Below, one piece after another: positions 25,585 to 38,012 of a stretch of 64,000 bases of DNA (the first letter of the stretch is position 1; each line of letters opens with the position of its first letter). The translations under genes were made by a program, and so were the position numbers. The notes beneath the pieces are model-generated. The model was given only the letters and a program-made list of their open reading frames with translations. It made no database searches and was not told where the DNA came from. Origin of the DNA: Synechococcus sp. CBW1004 (lineage in GTDB: Bacteria > Cyanobacteriota > Cyanobacteriia > PCC-6307 > Cyanobiaceae); NCBI RefSeq assembly GCF_015840715.1, contig NZ_CP060397.1:1054001-1118000 (forward strand), given 5' to 3'.

Positions 25585-26568
25585 TCAGGCGGCGGCGGAA
25601 GGGGCAACGCCCGCAGCAGCCAGCCAGCGCTGGGCCACCAGCCCCGGCTGATCGATATGGGGCAGGTGGCCACAATCGGCCAGCTCCTCCACCCGCTCTC
25701 CCAGCAGAGCCTGGGCAGCGCGCTTGAGCGGCGGACGCAGGATGCGGTCGTCGGTGCCCCAGAGCACCTGCAGCGGCTGGTGCGGCAACGGCTCACCGCA
25801 ACCGGCGAAGCCACCGGAGCGGGCGAAGGCGGCCAGGGCCCGATCCCAGCCCGGGCAGGCCAGATGCAGCGAGGCGATCTCCAGCTCCGGAGCGCCCACA
25901 TCGCGGTCAGGATCGGCGAAGGCGCTGCGGCAGAGGCCACGCCGCACGCCTGGTAATGCCAGGAAGCGCGCCCCCAGGGCATCGAGCAGCGGCGGCACGG
26001 GCATGGGGCGACCGGTGAGGCCGGCCGGAGCCAGCAGGAGCAGCCGGGCGACGCGATCGGGGCAGCGCCGCGCCAGCTCCACCGCCACCGATCCGCCCAT
26101 GGAGGCGCCGATCAGGCCCAGAGGCTGCTCGCCTTCCCGCTCGGCGATGGCGTCCAGCAGCAGCTCGAGATGATGCAGCACCGCGACGGGGCCGTAGGCG
26201 GTCTGGCGGGGGCGCGGGCAGAAGCCGAAGCCATACAGGTCGGGCACATAGAGGCGATACCCACCTGCCAGCAGCGGCGCCAGCCGCCGGAACTCCAGAT
26301 GGGAGCTGTCAAAGCCATGGAGCAGCAGCAGCGGCGGCCCCTCACCGACGACCGCCACCGGCCAGGCGTGCGGCAGCCCAGGCAGCGGCCACCACTGCAC
26401 CGCAGCCGCCAGGTCGCGTCCCTGGGGATCGAGCAGGCGTCCGGCGGCCTCCTCCAGCACGGCACGGGATCCGCTGATCTCCGTGCCGCCGTGGGGATCC
26501 ACCTGGGCACCGGCAGCGCTGGGGGCGGGCTCTGCAGGTGCGCCGGGAGGTCGGGGGGGCATGGTCAC
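25585..26568 (-). CDS. Alpha/beta-hydrolase
   Basis: The 327-residue protein has the alpha/beta-hydrolase fold. Motifs are the oxyanion-loop LLLLHGFDSSHLEFRRLAPL, the nucleophile elbow GASMGGS (Ser in LIGASMGGSVAVELARR), the acid strand QVLWGTDDRILRP and the catalytic His in ADCGHLPHIDQP. All three triad residues are present. An N-terminal extension of about 70 residues rich in Pro/Ala precedes the fold. Its GTG start at 26568 overlaps the stop of the dehydrogenase gene by four bases, so they form an operon; an ATG six bases further in is an alternative. Substrate is unknown. Confidence 0.88.
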   Translation of the reverse strand: MTMPPRPPGAPAEPAPSAAGAQVDPHGGTEISGSRAVLEEAAGRLLDPQGRDLAAAVQWWPLPGLPHAWPVAVVGEGPPLLLLHGFDSSHLEFRRLAPLLAGGYRLYVPDLYGFGFCPRPRQTAYGPVAVLHHLELLLDAIAEREGEQPLGLIGASMGGSVAVELARRCPDRVARLLLLAPAGLTGRPMPVPPLLDALGARFLALPGVRRGLCRSAFADPDRDVGAPELEIASLHLACPGWDRALAAFARSGGFAGCGEPLPHQPLQVLWGTDDRILRPPLKRAAQALLGERVEELADCGHLPHIDQPGLVAQRWLAAAGVAPSAAA

Positions 26569-27719
26569 GAGAGCACGCAGTCGGCGCCGGTGCTCACCAA
26601 GGCGGCCAGCAGCTCGGCGGGACCGACGGCGAACGGCAGGCGGTGCAGATCGGACCGGGGCTGGCAGGCGAAGGCGCAGACCTGCTGCAGCTCGCTGAGG
26701 CTGGCGTTGGCCAGCCCCAGCTGGGCGAGATCCCGCGGCAGATCCAGCCGCTCGAACAGCCCCAGCAGCTGGCGGCGGGCCTGGGCCGCCAGCCGGTTGC
26801 CGGCCAGCTGCTCCTCGAGCCGCAGCTGGACCAGGATGCCGAAGCCCACCTTCTCACCATGCAGGTGGCCATGGCTGGCCGGCAGCTGGGTGAGGCCGTT
26901 GTGGACGGCGTGGGCCGCCACGGTGCGACAGCTGGCGCCACCGATGCCGCCGATCAGACCGGCGCTGAGCGCGGAGGCCTCCGCCACCCGCACCCAGGCC
27001 TCGCCACCCGGCTCGGCCAGGGCCGCCTCGGCGTCGAGCAGCAGCTGGTCGCGAAGGACCCGCGCCATCTGCACGGCCATCTGCACCAGGGCATCGCCGC
27101 TGGCGCCGCTGCTCACCGACGCTTCATACCACTTGGCCATGGCATCGGCGACGCCGCTCACCAGCGTGCGAGCGGGGGCCCGGCGCACCAGTCCGTGGTC
27201 GAACACCAACAGGTCGGGGCAGCGCTTCAGGGCCACATCCCCCTGGAAGGCGCCCTCGGGGGAATAGAGATTGGCCAGAGCAGTCCAGCCCGCACAGGTG
27301 GCGGCACTGGTGGGCACCGTGACGCAGCGCAGGCCGAGGCGATCGGCCAGCAGCTTGCCGGCGTCGAGCACCTTGCCGCCCCCCGCGGCGATCACCGCAT
27401 CACAGTCCTGGCGGCGGGCCTGCTCCGCGATCCGCTGCAGATCCTGCTCACAGCAGTCATGGCGGAGCTCCGCCGGGTGCACGACCAGGCCGGCCTCCCT
27501 CAGATCGGCCTCCAGTGGCGCCCGCAGAGCGGCGGTGGACGCGCTGCGGCCGAGCAACAGGGGCTGCCGGCAGAGGACGGCGATCTCGGGCAGGGCCTGT
27601 CGCCAGGCTCCCTCCCCCCGCAACACCAGCGCCGGTGCGATCTGCTGGCTGAGGGTGCCTGAACCGGCCAGGGACTCCGCCGCCAGGGCGGGCTGGGGAT
27701 CACCGCTGCTGGGAACCAT
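26565..27719 (-). CDS. GldA-like iron-containing alcohol (glycerol) dehydrogenase
   Basis: The 384-residue protein belongs to the type III (iron/zinc-containing) alcohol dehydrogenase family, glycerol dehydrogenase branch. It shows the NAD-binding DAVIAAGGGKVLDAGKLLAD, VPTSAATCAGWTALANLYSP, the metal-site segments VSGVADAMAKWYEA and HAVHNGLTQLPASHGHLHGE (His residues), and KVGFGILVQL. ATG 27719 is a clear start. Cyanobacterial members are often annotated as glycerol dehydrogenase, but activity on glycerol is unproven. It is translationally coupled to the downstream alpha/beta-hydrolase. Confidence 0.87.
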   Translation of the reverse strand: MVPSSGDPQPALAAESLAGSGTLSQQIAPALVLRGEGAWRQALPEIAVLCRQPLLLGRSASTAALRAPLEADLREAGLVVHPAELRHDCCEQDLQRIAEQARRQDCDAVIAAGGGKVLDAGKLLADRLGLRCVTVPTSAATCAGWTALANLYSPEGAFQGDVALKRCPDLLVFDHGLVRRAPARTLVSGVADAMAKWYEASVSSGASGDALVQMAVQMARVLRDQLLLDAEAALAEPGGEAWVRVAEASALSAGLIGGIGGASCRTVAAHAVHNGLTQLPASHGHLHGEKVGFGILVQLRLEEQLAGNRLAAQARRQLLGLFERLDLPRDLAQLGLANASLSELQQVCAFACQPRSDLHRLPFAVGPAELLAALVSTGADCVLS

Positions 27720-27876
27720 GCCGCCGTGCAACAAAACGAGAAGGTCCAATCTAGAAGTGCGGCGACGGCCGTCCGGGCCGGAAGGGTTCGGGGCTCGCTG
27801 AAGCCCACCCGGCACCCCGCGGCACCAGGACTGGCCGGCCTGGCGGCATCCGATGGCGGCCGCTTCGACGCCAATC

Positions 27877-27907
27877 AAAAGCCGGAGCGGCGGGACACCA
27901 CTCCGGC
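27877..27907 (-). terminator. Rho-independent terminator of clpC
   Basis: On the minus strand, a stem of GCCGGAG with CTCCGGC (27907-27901 and 27887-27881) is followed by TTTT and further T-rich sequence. It lies 30 bases beyond the clpC stop codon and probably ends its transcript. Confidence 0.7.
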
Positions 27908-27936
27908 AAGGAACCGACAGATTGCGGGCCGGGAGT

Positions 27937-30489
<2,553 letters not shown>

Positions 30490-30694
30490 GGCCGGGGCCT
30501 GGTGCAAGTTGACCCAACCTATCAGGAGTGAAGCGGTGCTGCGGGATGGGGAGGAAAACTGCAGGCGAAGCGACCAGCAAGGCCTGCGGCAACTGACGAG
30601 TGCGGCAGCGGTCAGATCAACGGAGCAACCAACTTCGGAGCGGATAGCAGTAACGAACTTCGGAAAACCGACCCGGAGCGCCGGCTGCTCCACC

Positions 30695-31246
30695 TCAGCC
30701 AACCTGCGGCGACAGTGGCGTGGCTGCTTCGCTGTCATCCAGCAGGTCTGACCATTGGATCAGCGCATCGCTGCCATCGCGGTAGTAACGGCGACGCCGA
30801 CCGGCGGTCCGGAACCCGCAGCTGGCGTAAAGGGCCTGGGCCTCCCCGTTCCCGGCTGACACCTCGAGGGTGGCGCGTTCGGCCCCCAGCCGGCGGCCGG
30901 TGCTCAGCAGCTGCCGCAGCACCCGGCGCCCCAGGCCCTGGCGACGGCGATGCGGATCCACGGCCACCAGGGTGATGTGCAGTTCATCGAGCACCAGAGC
31001 GCCGCAGGCCATGGCCAGCAGGGCGTCAGCGCGGAGAAGCCCGACCCCGGGGCGCTGCGGCTCCTCCAGTTCGCGGCGCCACTGGGCGGCGCTCCACAAC
31101 CCACCAAGGGCTGCGGCATCGAGAGCCAGGCAGGCATCGAGGTGATCCGGGCCCAGCGGGATCAACCGGTCCTGCCCATCCCCCTCCCCCCTCGGGCGGG
31201 AACCGGGGAAGGGGTTGTCAACCGGGTCGAAGCCGGACGTGGACAT
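30695..31246 (-). CDS. rimI: RimI-like ribosomal-protein-alanine N-acetyltransferase (GNAT)
   Basis: The 183-residue GNAT protein contains [20 protein letters not shown], the acetyl-CoA pyrophosphate-binding loop [35 protein letters not shown] and [18 protein letters not shown], the pattern of RimI-type enzymes that acetylate N-terminal alanine of ribosomal protein S18. An extra N-terminal 25 residues precede the domain. ATG 31246 is used. The gene is divergent from lysA, with about 240 bases between starts, and runs toward clpC. Confidence 0.87.
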   Translation of the reverse strand: MSTSGFDPVDNPFPGSRPRGEGDGQDRLIPLGPDHLDACLALDAAALGGLWSAAQWRRELEEPQRPGVGLLRADALLAMACGALVLDELHITLVAVDPHRRRQGLGRRVLRQLLSTGRRLGAERATLEVSAGNGEAQALYASCGFRTAGRRRRYYRDGSDALIQWSDLLDDSEAATPLSPQVG

Positions 31247-31486
31247 GGGATGACCCGGGGCGCTGATGAGGCGCCGGCAGCGGCATCGGCCAGGCGGCAG
31301 CCACGGTGTGAAGCGCTGACACACGAACCGGGCGACCCGATCGGTGCACCTCGATGTCCGGCCATCCTGCCGGGGAAGGGCTCCTTCGGGGCTCATCTCC
31401 CCGAGGCCGGGACGACGGGAGACGCGCGTCAAGCCGCCGCGGGCGAATCTCTACGATCGCTTCATCTTTTCGGATGCGGCGCTGCC

Positions 31487-32893
31487 ATGGTCCTCTCTCC
31501 TGCCCAGCCGGCGCCGGCGGTGGACCGCCCGTTCGAGCCGGATGGCGATCCCCTCAGTCCCAATCGCAACCTGGCGCCGATCACGGCCCGGCTCGATCCC
31601 CGCGGCCGCCTCGAGGTGGGCGGCATCGCCCTGAGCGACCTGGCCCAGCGCTACGGCACACCGTTGTATGTGCTCGATGAGGCCACCCTGCGGGCCACCT
31701 GCCGCGCCTACCGCGACGCCCTGGAGCGCTTCTACCCCGGCCCGTCGCTGGCTCTGTACGCCTCGAAGGCCCATAGCTCCCTGGCGCTGACGGCCCTGGT
31801 GGCCTCCGAGGGGCTCGGCCTCGACGCCGTCTCCGCCGGCGAGCTGCTCACCGCCCTGCAGGGCGGCATGCCCGCGGAGCGGATCGTGCTGCATGGCAAC
31901 AACAAGTCCCGCGAGGAGCTGGCGCTGGCGATCGACCGGGGCGTCACCGTGGTGGTCGACAACAGCCACGATCTTGAGCTGCTGGCCTCGCTGATGGAGG
32001 GCCGCCGGGAGCCGGTGCGCCTGCTGCTGCGCTTCACCCCCGGCATCGAGTGCCATACGCATGAGTACATCCGCACCGGCCATCTCGACAGCAAGTTCGG
32101 CTTCGATCCCGACCAGCTGGAGGCGGTGCTGCGGCAGCTGGCGGACTCCCCCTGGGCCCGGCTGGACGGCCTGCACGCCCACATCGGCTCCCAGATCTTC
32201 GAGCTGGAGCCCCACCGCGATCTGGCCGGCGTCATGGCCGACGCCCTCGCCCTGGCCCGCTCGCTCGGGCACCCCTGCCGCGATCTCAATGTCGGAGGCG
32301 GCCTCGGCATCCGCTACATCGCCGAGGACGATCCCCCCTCGATTCAGGAGTGGGTGCGCACCGTGGCCGAGGCCGTCGCCGGCGCCTGCCGCGAGCGGGG
32401 GCTGGAGCTGCCGCGGCTGCTGTGTGAGCCGGGACGCTCGCTGGTGGCCACTGCCGGGGTGACGCTCTATTCGGTCGGCAGCCGCAAGGAGATCGCCGGC
32501 CTGCGCACCTACATCTCCATCGACGGCGGCATGAGCGACAACCCGCGGCCGATCACCTATCAGTCGCGCTACACCGCCCTGCTGGCCGACCGCCCACTGG
32601 CGACGGGGGAGGAGACCGTCACGGTGGCCGGTAAGCACTGCGAATCCGGCGACGTGCTGCTGCGCGACATCCACCTGCCTGTGACCAGCAGCGGCGAGGT
32701 GCTGGCGGTGCTCGCCACCGGCGCCTACAACCTCTCGATGTCCTCGAACTACAACCGCATCCCGCGCCCGGCTGCGGTGCTGGTGCACGACGGACTGGCC
32801 GACCTGGTTCAGAAGCGGGAGCTGCCCGAGGATCTGCTGCGCTTCGACCAGTTGCCGGCGCGACTTCAGGCGCAGGACCACCCGGTAACTTGA
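31487..32893 (+). CDS. lysA: Diaminopimelate decarboxylase
   Basis: The 468-residue fold-type III PLP enzyme makes lysine from meso-diaminopimelate. It has the PLP-lysine motif ALYASKAHSSLALTAL, DAVSAGELLTAL, HIGSQI, the phosphate-binding LNVGGGLGIRY, CEPGRSLVATAGV, the active-site Cys in GKHCESGDVLL and LATGAYNLSMSSNYNR. ATG 31487 gives an N-terminal extension of about 35 residues before the barrel, common in cyanobacteria. It appears to head a long plus-strand gene series through the GNAT gene at 38.6 kb. Lysine and peptidoglycan supply links it to cdaA and uppS. Confidence 0.96.
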   Translation: MVLSPAQPAPAVDRPFEPDGDPLSPNRNLAPITARLDPRGRLEVGGIALSDLAQRYGTPLYVLDEATLRATCRAYRDALERFYPGPSLALYASKAHSSLALTALVASEGLGLDAVSAGELLTALQGGMPAERIVLHGNNKSREELALAIDRGVTVVVDNSHDLELLASLMEGRREPVRLLLRFTPGIECHTHEYIRTGHLDSKFGFDPDQLEAVLRQLADSPWARLDGLHAHIGSQIFELEPHRDLAGVMADALALARSLGHPCRDLNVGGGLGIRYIAEDDPPSIQEWVRTVAEAVAGACRERGLELPRLLCEPGRSLVATAGVTLYSVGSRKEIAGLRTYISIDGGMSDNPRPITYQSRYTALLADRPLATGEETVTVAGKHCESGDVLLRDIHLPVTSSGEVLAVLATGAYNLSMSSNYNRIPRPAAVLVHDGLADLVQKRELPEDLLRFDQLPARLQAQDHPVT

Positions 32894-32972
32894 GGCGGTC
32901 CAGTCCCGCTGCACGGGCGGCCTCCGGCGTCCCCCGGCGGGTTCTCCTCGCCGCCTCTCCGCCCCCTTGCCC

Positions 32973-33788
32973 GTGACCTGGCTGCAGACCCTGGACCTGC
33001 GCCCGCTGCTTGATCTGGCCTGCGCCACCGGACTGGGCGTGCTGCTGCTGGGGCGCATCACCGACCGGCGCACCCTCTGGCTGCTGCGGGGCTTTCTGTT
33101 CCTGGTGGCCCTGGCCTGGGTGGTGCAGCGCTACGCCGACCTGCCGCTCACCAGCAAGCTGGTCGATGCCCTGGTGCTGGCCTGCAGCCTGGCGCTGGCG
33201 ATCCTCTGGCAGGGGGAACTGCGCCGGCTGATGGAACTGCTGGGCACCGGCCGCGTCGGCAACCTGTTCGCGGACCGGCGCCGCGATTCGCTGGCCTCCG
33301 GATCCGTGAGCATGCTCACCGAGGCTGCGGGTCGCCTGTCGCAGGCCCGCTGCGGCGGCCTGATCGTGCTCGACATCGGCAGTGATCTGCGACCCGAGGA
33401 CTTCCTCAACCCCGGCATCCGTCTGGACGCCCGCCTGTCGGTGGATCTGCTGCTCAACCTGTTCGCCGCCGACACACCGCTCCATGACGGCGCCGTGCTG
33501 GTGCAGGAGAACCGCATCGCCGCCGCCGGCGTGATCCTGCCCCTGTCGCGCCAGGGCCTCAACCGCTACGGCACCCGCCACCTGGCCGCCCTGGGCCTGA
33601 CCGAACGGCATGCCGGCTGCCTGTGCATCGTCGTCTCCGAAGAGACGGGCACCATCTCCCTGGCGCAGCAGGGGCGGCTCGAGCGGCCGATCACCAGCAG
33701 CCGCCTGCACGATCTGCTCACCGCCAGCCTGGCTCCGGGGCCGACTGGTCGTAGCCTGTCGACGGATACGCCGGATTCCCGCGGATGA
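32973..33788 (+). CDS. cdaA: Diadenylate cyclase CdaA (c-di-AMP synthase)
   Basis: The 271-residue membrane protein has three N-terminal transmembrane helices ([49 protein letters not shown]) and the DisA_N-type diadenylate cyclase domain with the ATP-binding DGA motif in PLHDGAVLV. The second motif, normally GTRHRAA, reads GTRHLAALG; the second Arg of the RHR triad is Leu. It should make c-di-AMP, a messenger for K+, osmotic and carbon control; SbtB (51.2 kb) is a known binder of adenine nucleotides including c-di-AMP. GTG 32973 is preferred over a TTG six bases earlier. Its stop overlaps uppS. Confidence 0.92.
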   Translation: MTWLQTLDLRPLLDLACATGLGVLLLGRITDRRTLWLLRGFLFLVALAWVVQRYADLPLTSKLVDALVLACSLALAILWQGELRRLMELLGTGRVGNLFADRRRDSLASGSVSMLTEAAGRLSQARCGGLIVLDIGSDLRPEDFLNPGIRLDARLSVDLLLNLFAADTPLHDGAVLVQENRIAAAGVILPLSRQGLNRYGTRHLAALGLTERHAGCLCIVVSEETGTISLAQQGRLERPITSSRLHDLLTASLAPGPTGRSLSTDTPDSRG

Positions 33789-34561
33789 GTCGCGCCCTGG
33801 CGACCACACCCCTCCCCGATCGGCTGCCGCTGCCGCCCCAGCTGGATCCGCAGCGCCTGCCCGCCCATGTGGCGCTGATCATGGATGGCAACGGCCGCTG
33901 GGCGCGCCAGCGCGGCCTGCCGCGGGTGATGGGGCATCGGGCCGGTGTCGAGACCCTCAAGCGCACCCTGCGGCTCTGCAGCGACTGGGGCATCGAAGCC
34001 CTCACCTGCTACGCCTTCTCCACCGAGAACTGGTCCCGGCCGGGGGAGGAGGTGGCCTTCCTGATGACCCTGTTCGAGCGGGTGCTGGCGCGGGAGCTGG
34101 AGGGGCTGATGAAGGAGCAGGTGCGCATCCGCTTCCTGGGCGACCTCGAACAGCTGCCGGAGGGACTTCAGAACCTGATCGCCGATGCGACCGCTCGCAC
34201 ATCCGCCAACGGCGGCATCCATTTCAATGTCTGCACGAACTACGGCGGCCGTCGCGAGCTGGTGCAGGCCGCCCGCCACCTGGCCGAGCGGGCCGCGGCC
34301 GGACAGCTGGATCCGGCCGCGATCGACGAGGCGCTGTTCGCCGCCGAACTGCAGACGGCCGGCGAGGGCGATCCCGATCTGCTGATCCGCACCAGCGGCG
34401 AGCGGCGCCTCAGCAACTTCCTGCTCTGGCAGCTCGCCTACGCCGAGCTGCACATCACCGACGTGCTCTGGCCCGACTTCGACGAGGCCGCGCTGCTGGC
34501 GGCCCTGCTCGATTACCAGGGGCGCCAGCGCCGCTTCGGAGGCGTCGAGGCCGCTCGCTGA
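33785..34561 (+). CDS. uppS: Isoprenyl transferase (undecaprenyl diphosphate synthase)
   Basis: The 258-residue cis-prenyltransferase makes the C55 carrier for cell-wall synthesis. It carries the family motifs [20 protein letters not shown] (catalytic Asp), [29 protein letters not shown] and the C-terminal [20 protein letters not shown] with [14 protein letters not shown]. The ATG overlaps the cdaA stop by four bases (ATGA). The cdaA-uppS pairing is common and links c-di-AMP signalling to envelope growth. Confidence 0.96.
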   Translation: MSRALATTPLPDRLPLPPQLDPQRLPAHVALIMDGNGRWARQRGLPRVMGHRAGVETLKRTLRLCSDWGIEALTCYAFSTENWSRPGEEVAFLMTLFERVLARELEGLMKEQVRIRFLGDLEQLPEGLQNLIADATARTSANGGIHFNVCTNYGGRRELVQAARHLAERAAAGQLDPAAIDEALFAAELQTAGEGDPDLLIRTSGERRLSNFLLWQLAYAELHITDVLWPDFDEAALLAALLDYQGRQRRFGGVEAAR

Positions 34562-34624
34562 GGCCCCCAGGCCCTGACGGCGAACGAAGCCGCCGCTCTC
34601 CCCCATCCTTCCGTTCCGACCGTC

Positions 34625-35713
34625 TTGACCGTCACCTCCGCCAGGCCCGAGCGCAGCGCCCTCACCTCAACCGCCCCGGTTGGAACCGCTGGCGCGCCCC
34701 ACGGGTCGCTGACGGACCCGCTGGTGGTGCGCCACGACTGGTCGACCGCTGAGATCCAGGCGCTGCTGGAGTTGCCGCTGGTGGAGTTGCTCTGGCGCGC
34801 CCAGGCCATGCATCGCCAGGCCAATCCGGGCTATCGGGTGCAGCTGGCGTCGCTGCTCAGCGTCAAGACCGGCGGCTGCGAGGAGGACTGCGCCTACTGC
34901 CCCCAGTCAATGCATCACAGCAGTGATGTGACGGGCCGACCGGAGCTGGAGGTGGAACCGGTGCTGGCGCGGGCCCGGGCGGCGAAGGAGGCCGGCGCCC
35001 ATCGCTTCTGCATGGGCTGGGCCTGGCGTGAGATCCGCGACGGCGCCCCTTTTGAGGCGATGCTGCAGATGGTGCGCGGCGTGCGCGAGCTAGGGATGGA
35101 GGCCTGTGTCACCGCCGGCATGCTCACCGACCGCCAGGCCGGGCGGCTGGCGGAGGCGGGCCTCACCGCCTACAACCACAACCTCGACACCAGCCCCGAG
35201 CACTACGACCGGATCATCAGCACCCGCACCTACCAGGAGCGCCTCGAGACGCTGGAGCGGGTGCGCCAGGCCGGCATCACGATGTGCTGCGGCGGCATCA
35301 TCGGCATGGGCGAGAGCCTCACGGACCGGGCCTCGCTGCTGCAGGTGCTGGCCACGATGGAGCCCCACCCCGAGAGCGTGCCGATCAACGCCCTGGTGGC
35401 GGTGGAGGGCACGCCCCTGGAGGAGCAGGCGCCGGTGGATCCGCTGGAGCTGGTGCGCATGGTGGCCACCGCCCGCATCCTGATGCCCCACAGCCGCGTG
35501 CGCCTCAGCGCCGGACGGGAGGGCATGAACCGCGAGGCCCAGATCCTCTGCCTGCTGGCCGGGGCCGATTCGATCTTCTACGGCGACACCCTGCTCACCA
35601 CCGGCAATCCCGATGTGGCCGCCGACCGGGAGCTGCTGGCGGCCGCCGGGGTGACGGCCTGGCCGGAGGAGACGGCGGACGCCTGCGCCGGCCCGCGTGA
35701 ATGCCGGAGCTGA
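34625..35713 (+). CDS. bioB: Biotin synthase
   Basis: The 362-residue radical-SAM enzyme inserts sulfur into dethiobiotin. It has the CxxxCxxC cluster motif ([17 protein letters not shown]) and [20 protein letters not shown]. The C-terminal barrel blocks are [25 protein letters not shown] and the conserved Arg in [14 protein letters not shown]. The usual FCMGAAWR block reads [13 protein letters not shown], a Trp substitution. The start is a TTG at 34625; a Thr/Ala-rich leader of about 35 residues precedes the domain. It overlaps trhO by 13 bases. Confidence 0.95.
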   Translation: MTVTSARPERSALTSTAPVGTAGAPHGSLTDPLVVRHDWSTAEIQALLELPLVELLWRAQAMHRQANPGYRVQLASLLSVKTGGCEEDCAYCPQSMHHSSDVTGRPELEVEPVLARARAAKEAGAHRFCMGWAWREIRDGAPFEAMLQMVRGVRELGMEACVTAGMLTDRQAGRLAEAGLTAYNHNLDTSPEHYDRIISTRTYQERLETLERVRQAGITMCCGGIIGMGESLTDRASLLQVLATMEPHPESVPINALVAVEGTPLEEQAPVDPLELVRMVATARILMPHSRVRLSAGREGMNREAQILCLLAGADSIFYGDTLLTTGNPDVAADRELLAAAGVTAWPEETADACAGPRECRS

Positions 35714-36933
35714 ACCCCGCGGGGGTGACGCCCCTACAACAACCCGAGATGACGCCCTTGCCCCAGGAGACGGATGCAGCCCGGGCTGCCACTGCTGAGC
35801 CGGCGCCCCGAAGGCACTCCGTAGAGGCCGGCGACGCCGCTGTCGCTGCCACATCGCTCAACCGTCCTGCGGAGCTGGCTCCAGCACTGACGTCTGTCCC
35901 GGGTGAAGCAGCGGCCGAGGCAACGCCACCGTTGCGCGTGGCGGCCTTCTACCGCTTCGCCGCCATGGAGGAGCTGGTGCCCCTGCGCCTGGAGTTGCTG
36001 GAGCTGGCCGCGACGCAGCGGGTGCAGGGCACGATCCTGCTGGCGGACGAAGGGGTGAACGGCACCATCTGCGGCCCCGACACCGGTGTGATGGCGGTGC
36101 TGAGCCGCCTGCGTCGCTGCCCGGGGCTCGAACCGCTGGAGGCGAAGTTCAGCAGGGCGCCGCAGCAGGCGTTCCAGCGGCTGAAGGTGCGGCTCAAGCG
36201 CGAGATCGTGACGATGGGCTGCCCGACCGTGAACCCCTCCGAGCAGGTGGGCACCTACGTGCCGCCCGATCGATGGGATGCGCTGATCGACGATCCGGAC
36301 ACGCTGGTGATCGATACGCGCAACCACTACGAGGTGGCGATCGGCTCGTTCCAGGGAGCGATCGATCCCGGCACCGACAGCTTCCGGGAGTTCCCCCAGT
36401 GGGTGGAGCGCGAGCTGCGGCCCCTGGTGGCCGAGCGCCGGCCCAGGGCGATCGCGATGTTCTGCACCGGCGGCATCCGCTGCGAGAAGGCCACCGCCTA
36501 TCTGCTGCAGCAGGGTTTCCGTGACGTGCACCACCTGCACGGCGGCATCCTGCGCTACCTCGAGGAGCATCCCGAAGCGGGCAGCCGCTGGCAGGGCGAA
36601 TGCTTCGTGTTCGACCAGCGCGTGGCGGTGAACCACCGGCTGGAGCCTGGCGAGCATCGCCTCTGCCATGCCTGTGGCCTGCCCCTGGCGCCGGCCGATC
36701 TGAAGCACCCCGGCTACCGCGAAGGGGTGAGCTGCCACCAGTGCCTCGATCGCTTCAGCGACGCCGATCGCGAGCGCTTCGCCGAACGCCAGCGCCAGAT
36801 CGAGCAGTCCCGAAAGCGGGGCGAGGTGCATGTGGGGGCGGTGATGCCGCAGCGGCCGGTGCGGCCCTGCAGCCACCGGGATGACGCCATGACAGGAGCC
36901 CCTCAGCCGGCGGAGGGGGCTTCGGGGCCTTGA
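35701..36933 (+). CDS. trhO: tRNA uridine-34 hydroxylase TrhO (rhodanese family)
   Basis: The 410-residue protein has the TrhO (YceA) layout: [20 protein letters not shown] at the start of the core, then [17 protein letters not shown]. The rhodanese domain follows, with the catalytic-loop [20 protein letters not shown], then [16 protein letters not shown] and a C-terminal zinc-type CHACG...CHQC. TrhO makes 5-hydroxyuridine at the wobble position of tRNA. An extra 75-residue Pro/Ala/Glu-rich N-terminal stretch precedes the core. It may be real or a sign that translation begins later; the ATG at 35701 overlaps bioB. Confidence 0.9.
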   Translation: MPELNPAGVTPLQQPEMTPLPQETDAARAATAEPAPRRHSVEAGDAAVAATSLNRPAELAPALTSVPGEAAAEATPPLRVAAFYRFAAMEELVPLRLELLELAATQRVQGTILLADEGVNGTICGPDTGVMAVLSRLRRCPGLEPLEAKFSRAPQQAFQRLKVRLKREIVTMGCPTVNPSEQVGTYVPPDRWDALIDDPDTLVIDTRNHYEVAIGSFQGAIDPGTDSFREFPQWVERELRPLVAERRPRAIAMFCTGGIRCEKATAYLLQQGFRDVHHLHGGILRYLEEHPEAGSRWQGECFVFDQRVAVNHRLEPGEHRLCHACGLPLAPADLKHPGYREGVSCHQCLDRFSDADRERFAERQRQIEQSRKRGEVHVGAVMPQRPVRPCSHRDDAMTGAPQPAEGASGP

Positions 36934-38012
36934 ACGGTTCCAGGCAGGCCACATCCGGCGGCGCGGCGATCCTCTACAGCTTCCGCCGCTGCCCTTACGC
37001 GATCCGGGCGCGACTGGCCCTGGCGGCGGCGGGACTGCAGCCCGGCCTTGATCTGGAGCTGCGCGAGGTGGCCCTGCAAGCCAAGCCTCCGGAGCTGCTG
37101 GCGATCTCCGCCAAGGGAACCGTGCCGGTGCTGGTGCTGCGGGATGCCGCTGGGACGCAGGGGACGCCAACTCTGGACACGGCAACGCAAGGCCAAGGGC
37201 GGGGCTCGGCGGCCACCGTTCTTGACGAGAGCCTGGCGATCATGCGCTGGGCTCTCGGGCAGCGCGACCCCGAGGGCTGGCTGGCGGGCTGGAGCCCCAC
37301 CGAAGAGGCCGGCATGGACGCGCTGATCGCCGAGAACGACGGCCCGTTCAAGCACCATCTCGATCACTTCAAGTACGCCGGCCGCTACGGACGTGAGGGG
37401 CTGGCCGAGCAGCAGGACCATCGCGAGCGTGGCCTGGCGATCCTGCGGGACTGGAACCGGCGGCTGCAGCCCGGTGGCTGGCTGCTCGGCGATCGCCGAT
37501 CGCTGGCTGACATCGCCCTGTTGCCGTTCGTGCGCCAGTTCCGGCTGGCCGATCCGGCCGGCTTCGATGCCGAACCGGACCTGGCGCCCCTGAAGACCTG
37601 GCTGCAGCGGTTTCTGGCGAGCAAAGCCCTGCTGGCGGTGATGCAGCCCCCCTGGGCGCACCGCGCTCCCTGGCGTTCGCCGGGCTGGCTCTATCACCTC
37701 GCCCTGAGCGAGGAGTGGCAGGAGGCACAGGCCGCCGGTGTCTACAGCCGCTCCACCCGTGGCCGTTCGCTGGAGGAGGTGGGCTTCCTCCATGCCAGCC
37801 ACGCCCACCAGATCGCCGGCACCTACGCGCGCTTCTATGCCGATCTGCCGGCCGGGGCGGTGCGCCTGCTGACGCTCGATCCCGCCCGCCTGGCGGCGGT
37901 GGGGCTGGCCGTGATCGAAGAACCGGCTCCCGGCAGCGGCGAGCTGTTTCCGCACCTCTACGGCGCGCTGCCCATCGAGGCGGTGCTGCGCGACGAGCCC
38001 TGGCCGCCATGA
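36930..38012 (+). CDS. GST-like thioredoxin-fold protein fused to a DUF952 domain
   Basis: The 360-residue protein joins two domains. Residues 1-220 resemble a glutathione S-transferase: FRRCPYAIRARLALAAAG, then KGTVPVLVLRD, then a helical half with WLLGDRRSLADIALLPFVRQ. Residues 245-345 carry a DUF952 domain: WLYHLALSEEWQEAQAAGVY, VGFLHASHAHQIAGTYARFY and FPHLYGALPIEAVL. DUF952 proteins are otherwise usually small and separate. The TTG start overlaps the trhO stop, and the stop overlaps the next gene's ATG, so it is cotranslated. Its function is unknown; a redox or modification role beside trhO is possible. Confidence 0.85.
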   Translation: MNGSRQATSGGAAILYSFRRCPYAIRARLALAAAGLQPGLDLELREVALQAKPPELLAISAKGTVPVLVLRDAAGTQGTPTLDTATQGQGRGSAATVLDESLAIMRWALGQRDPEGWLAGWSPTEEAGMDALIAENDGPFKHHLDHFKYAGRYGREGLAEQQDHRERGLAILRDWNRRLQPGGWLLGDRRSLADIALLPFVRQFRLADPAGFDAEPDLAPLKTWLQRFLASKALLAVMQPPWAHRAPWRSPGWLYHLALSEEWQEAQAAGVYSRSTRGRSLEEVGFLHASHAHQIAGTYARFYADLPAGAVRLLTLDPARLAAVGLAVIEEPAPGSGELFPHLYGALPIEAVLRDEPWPP

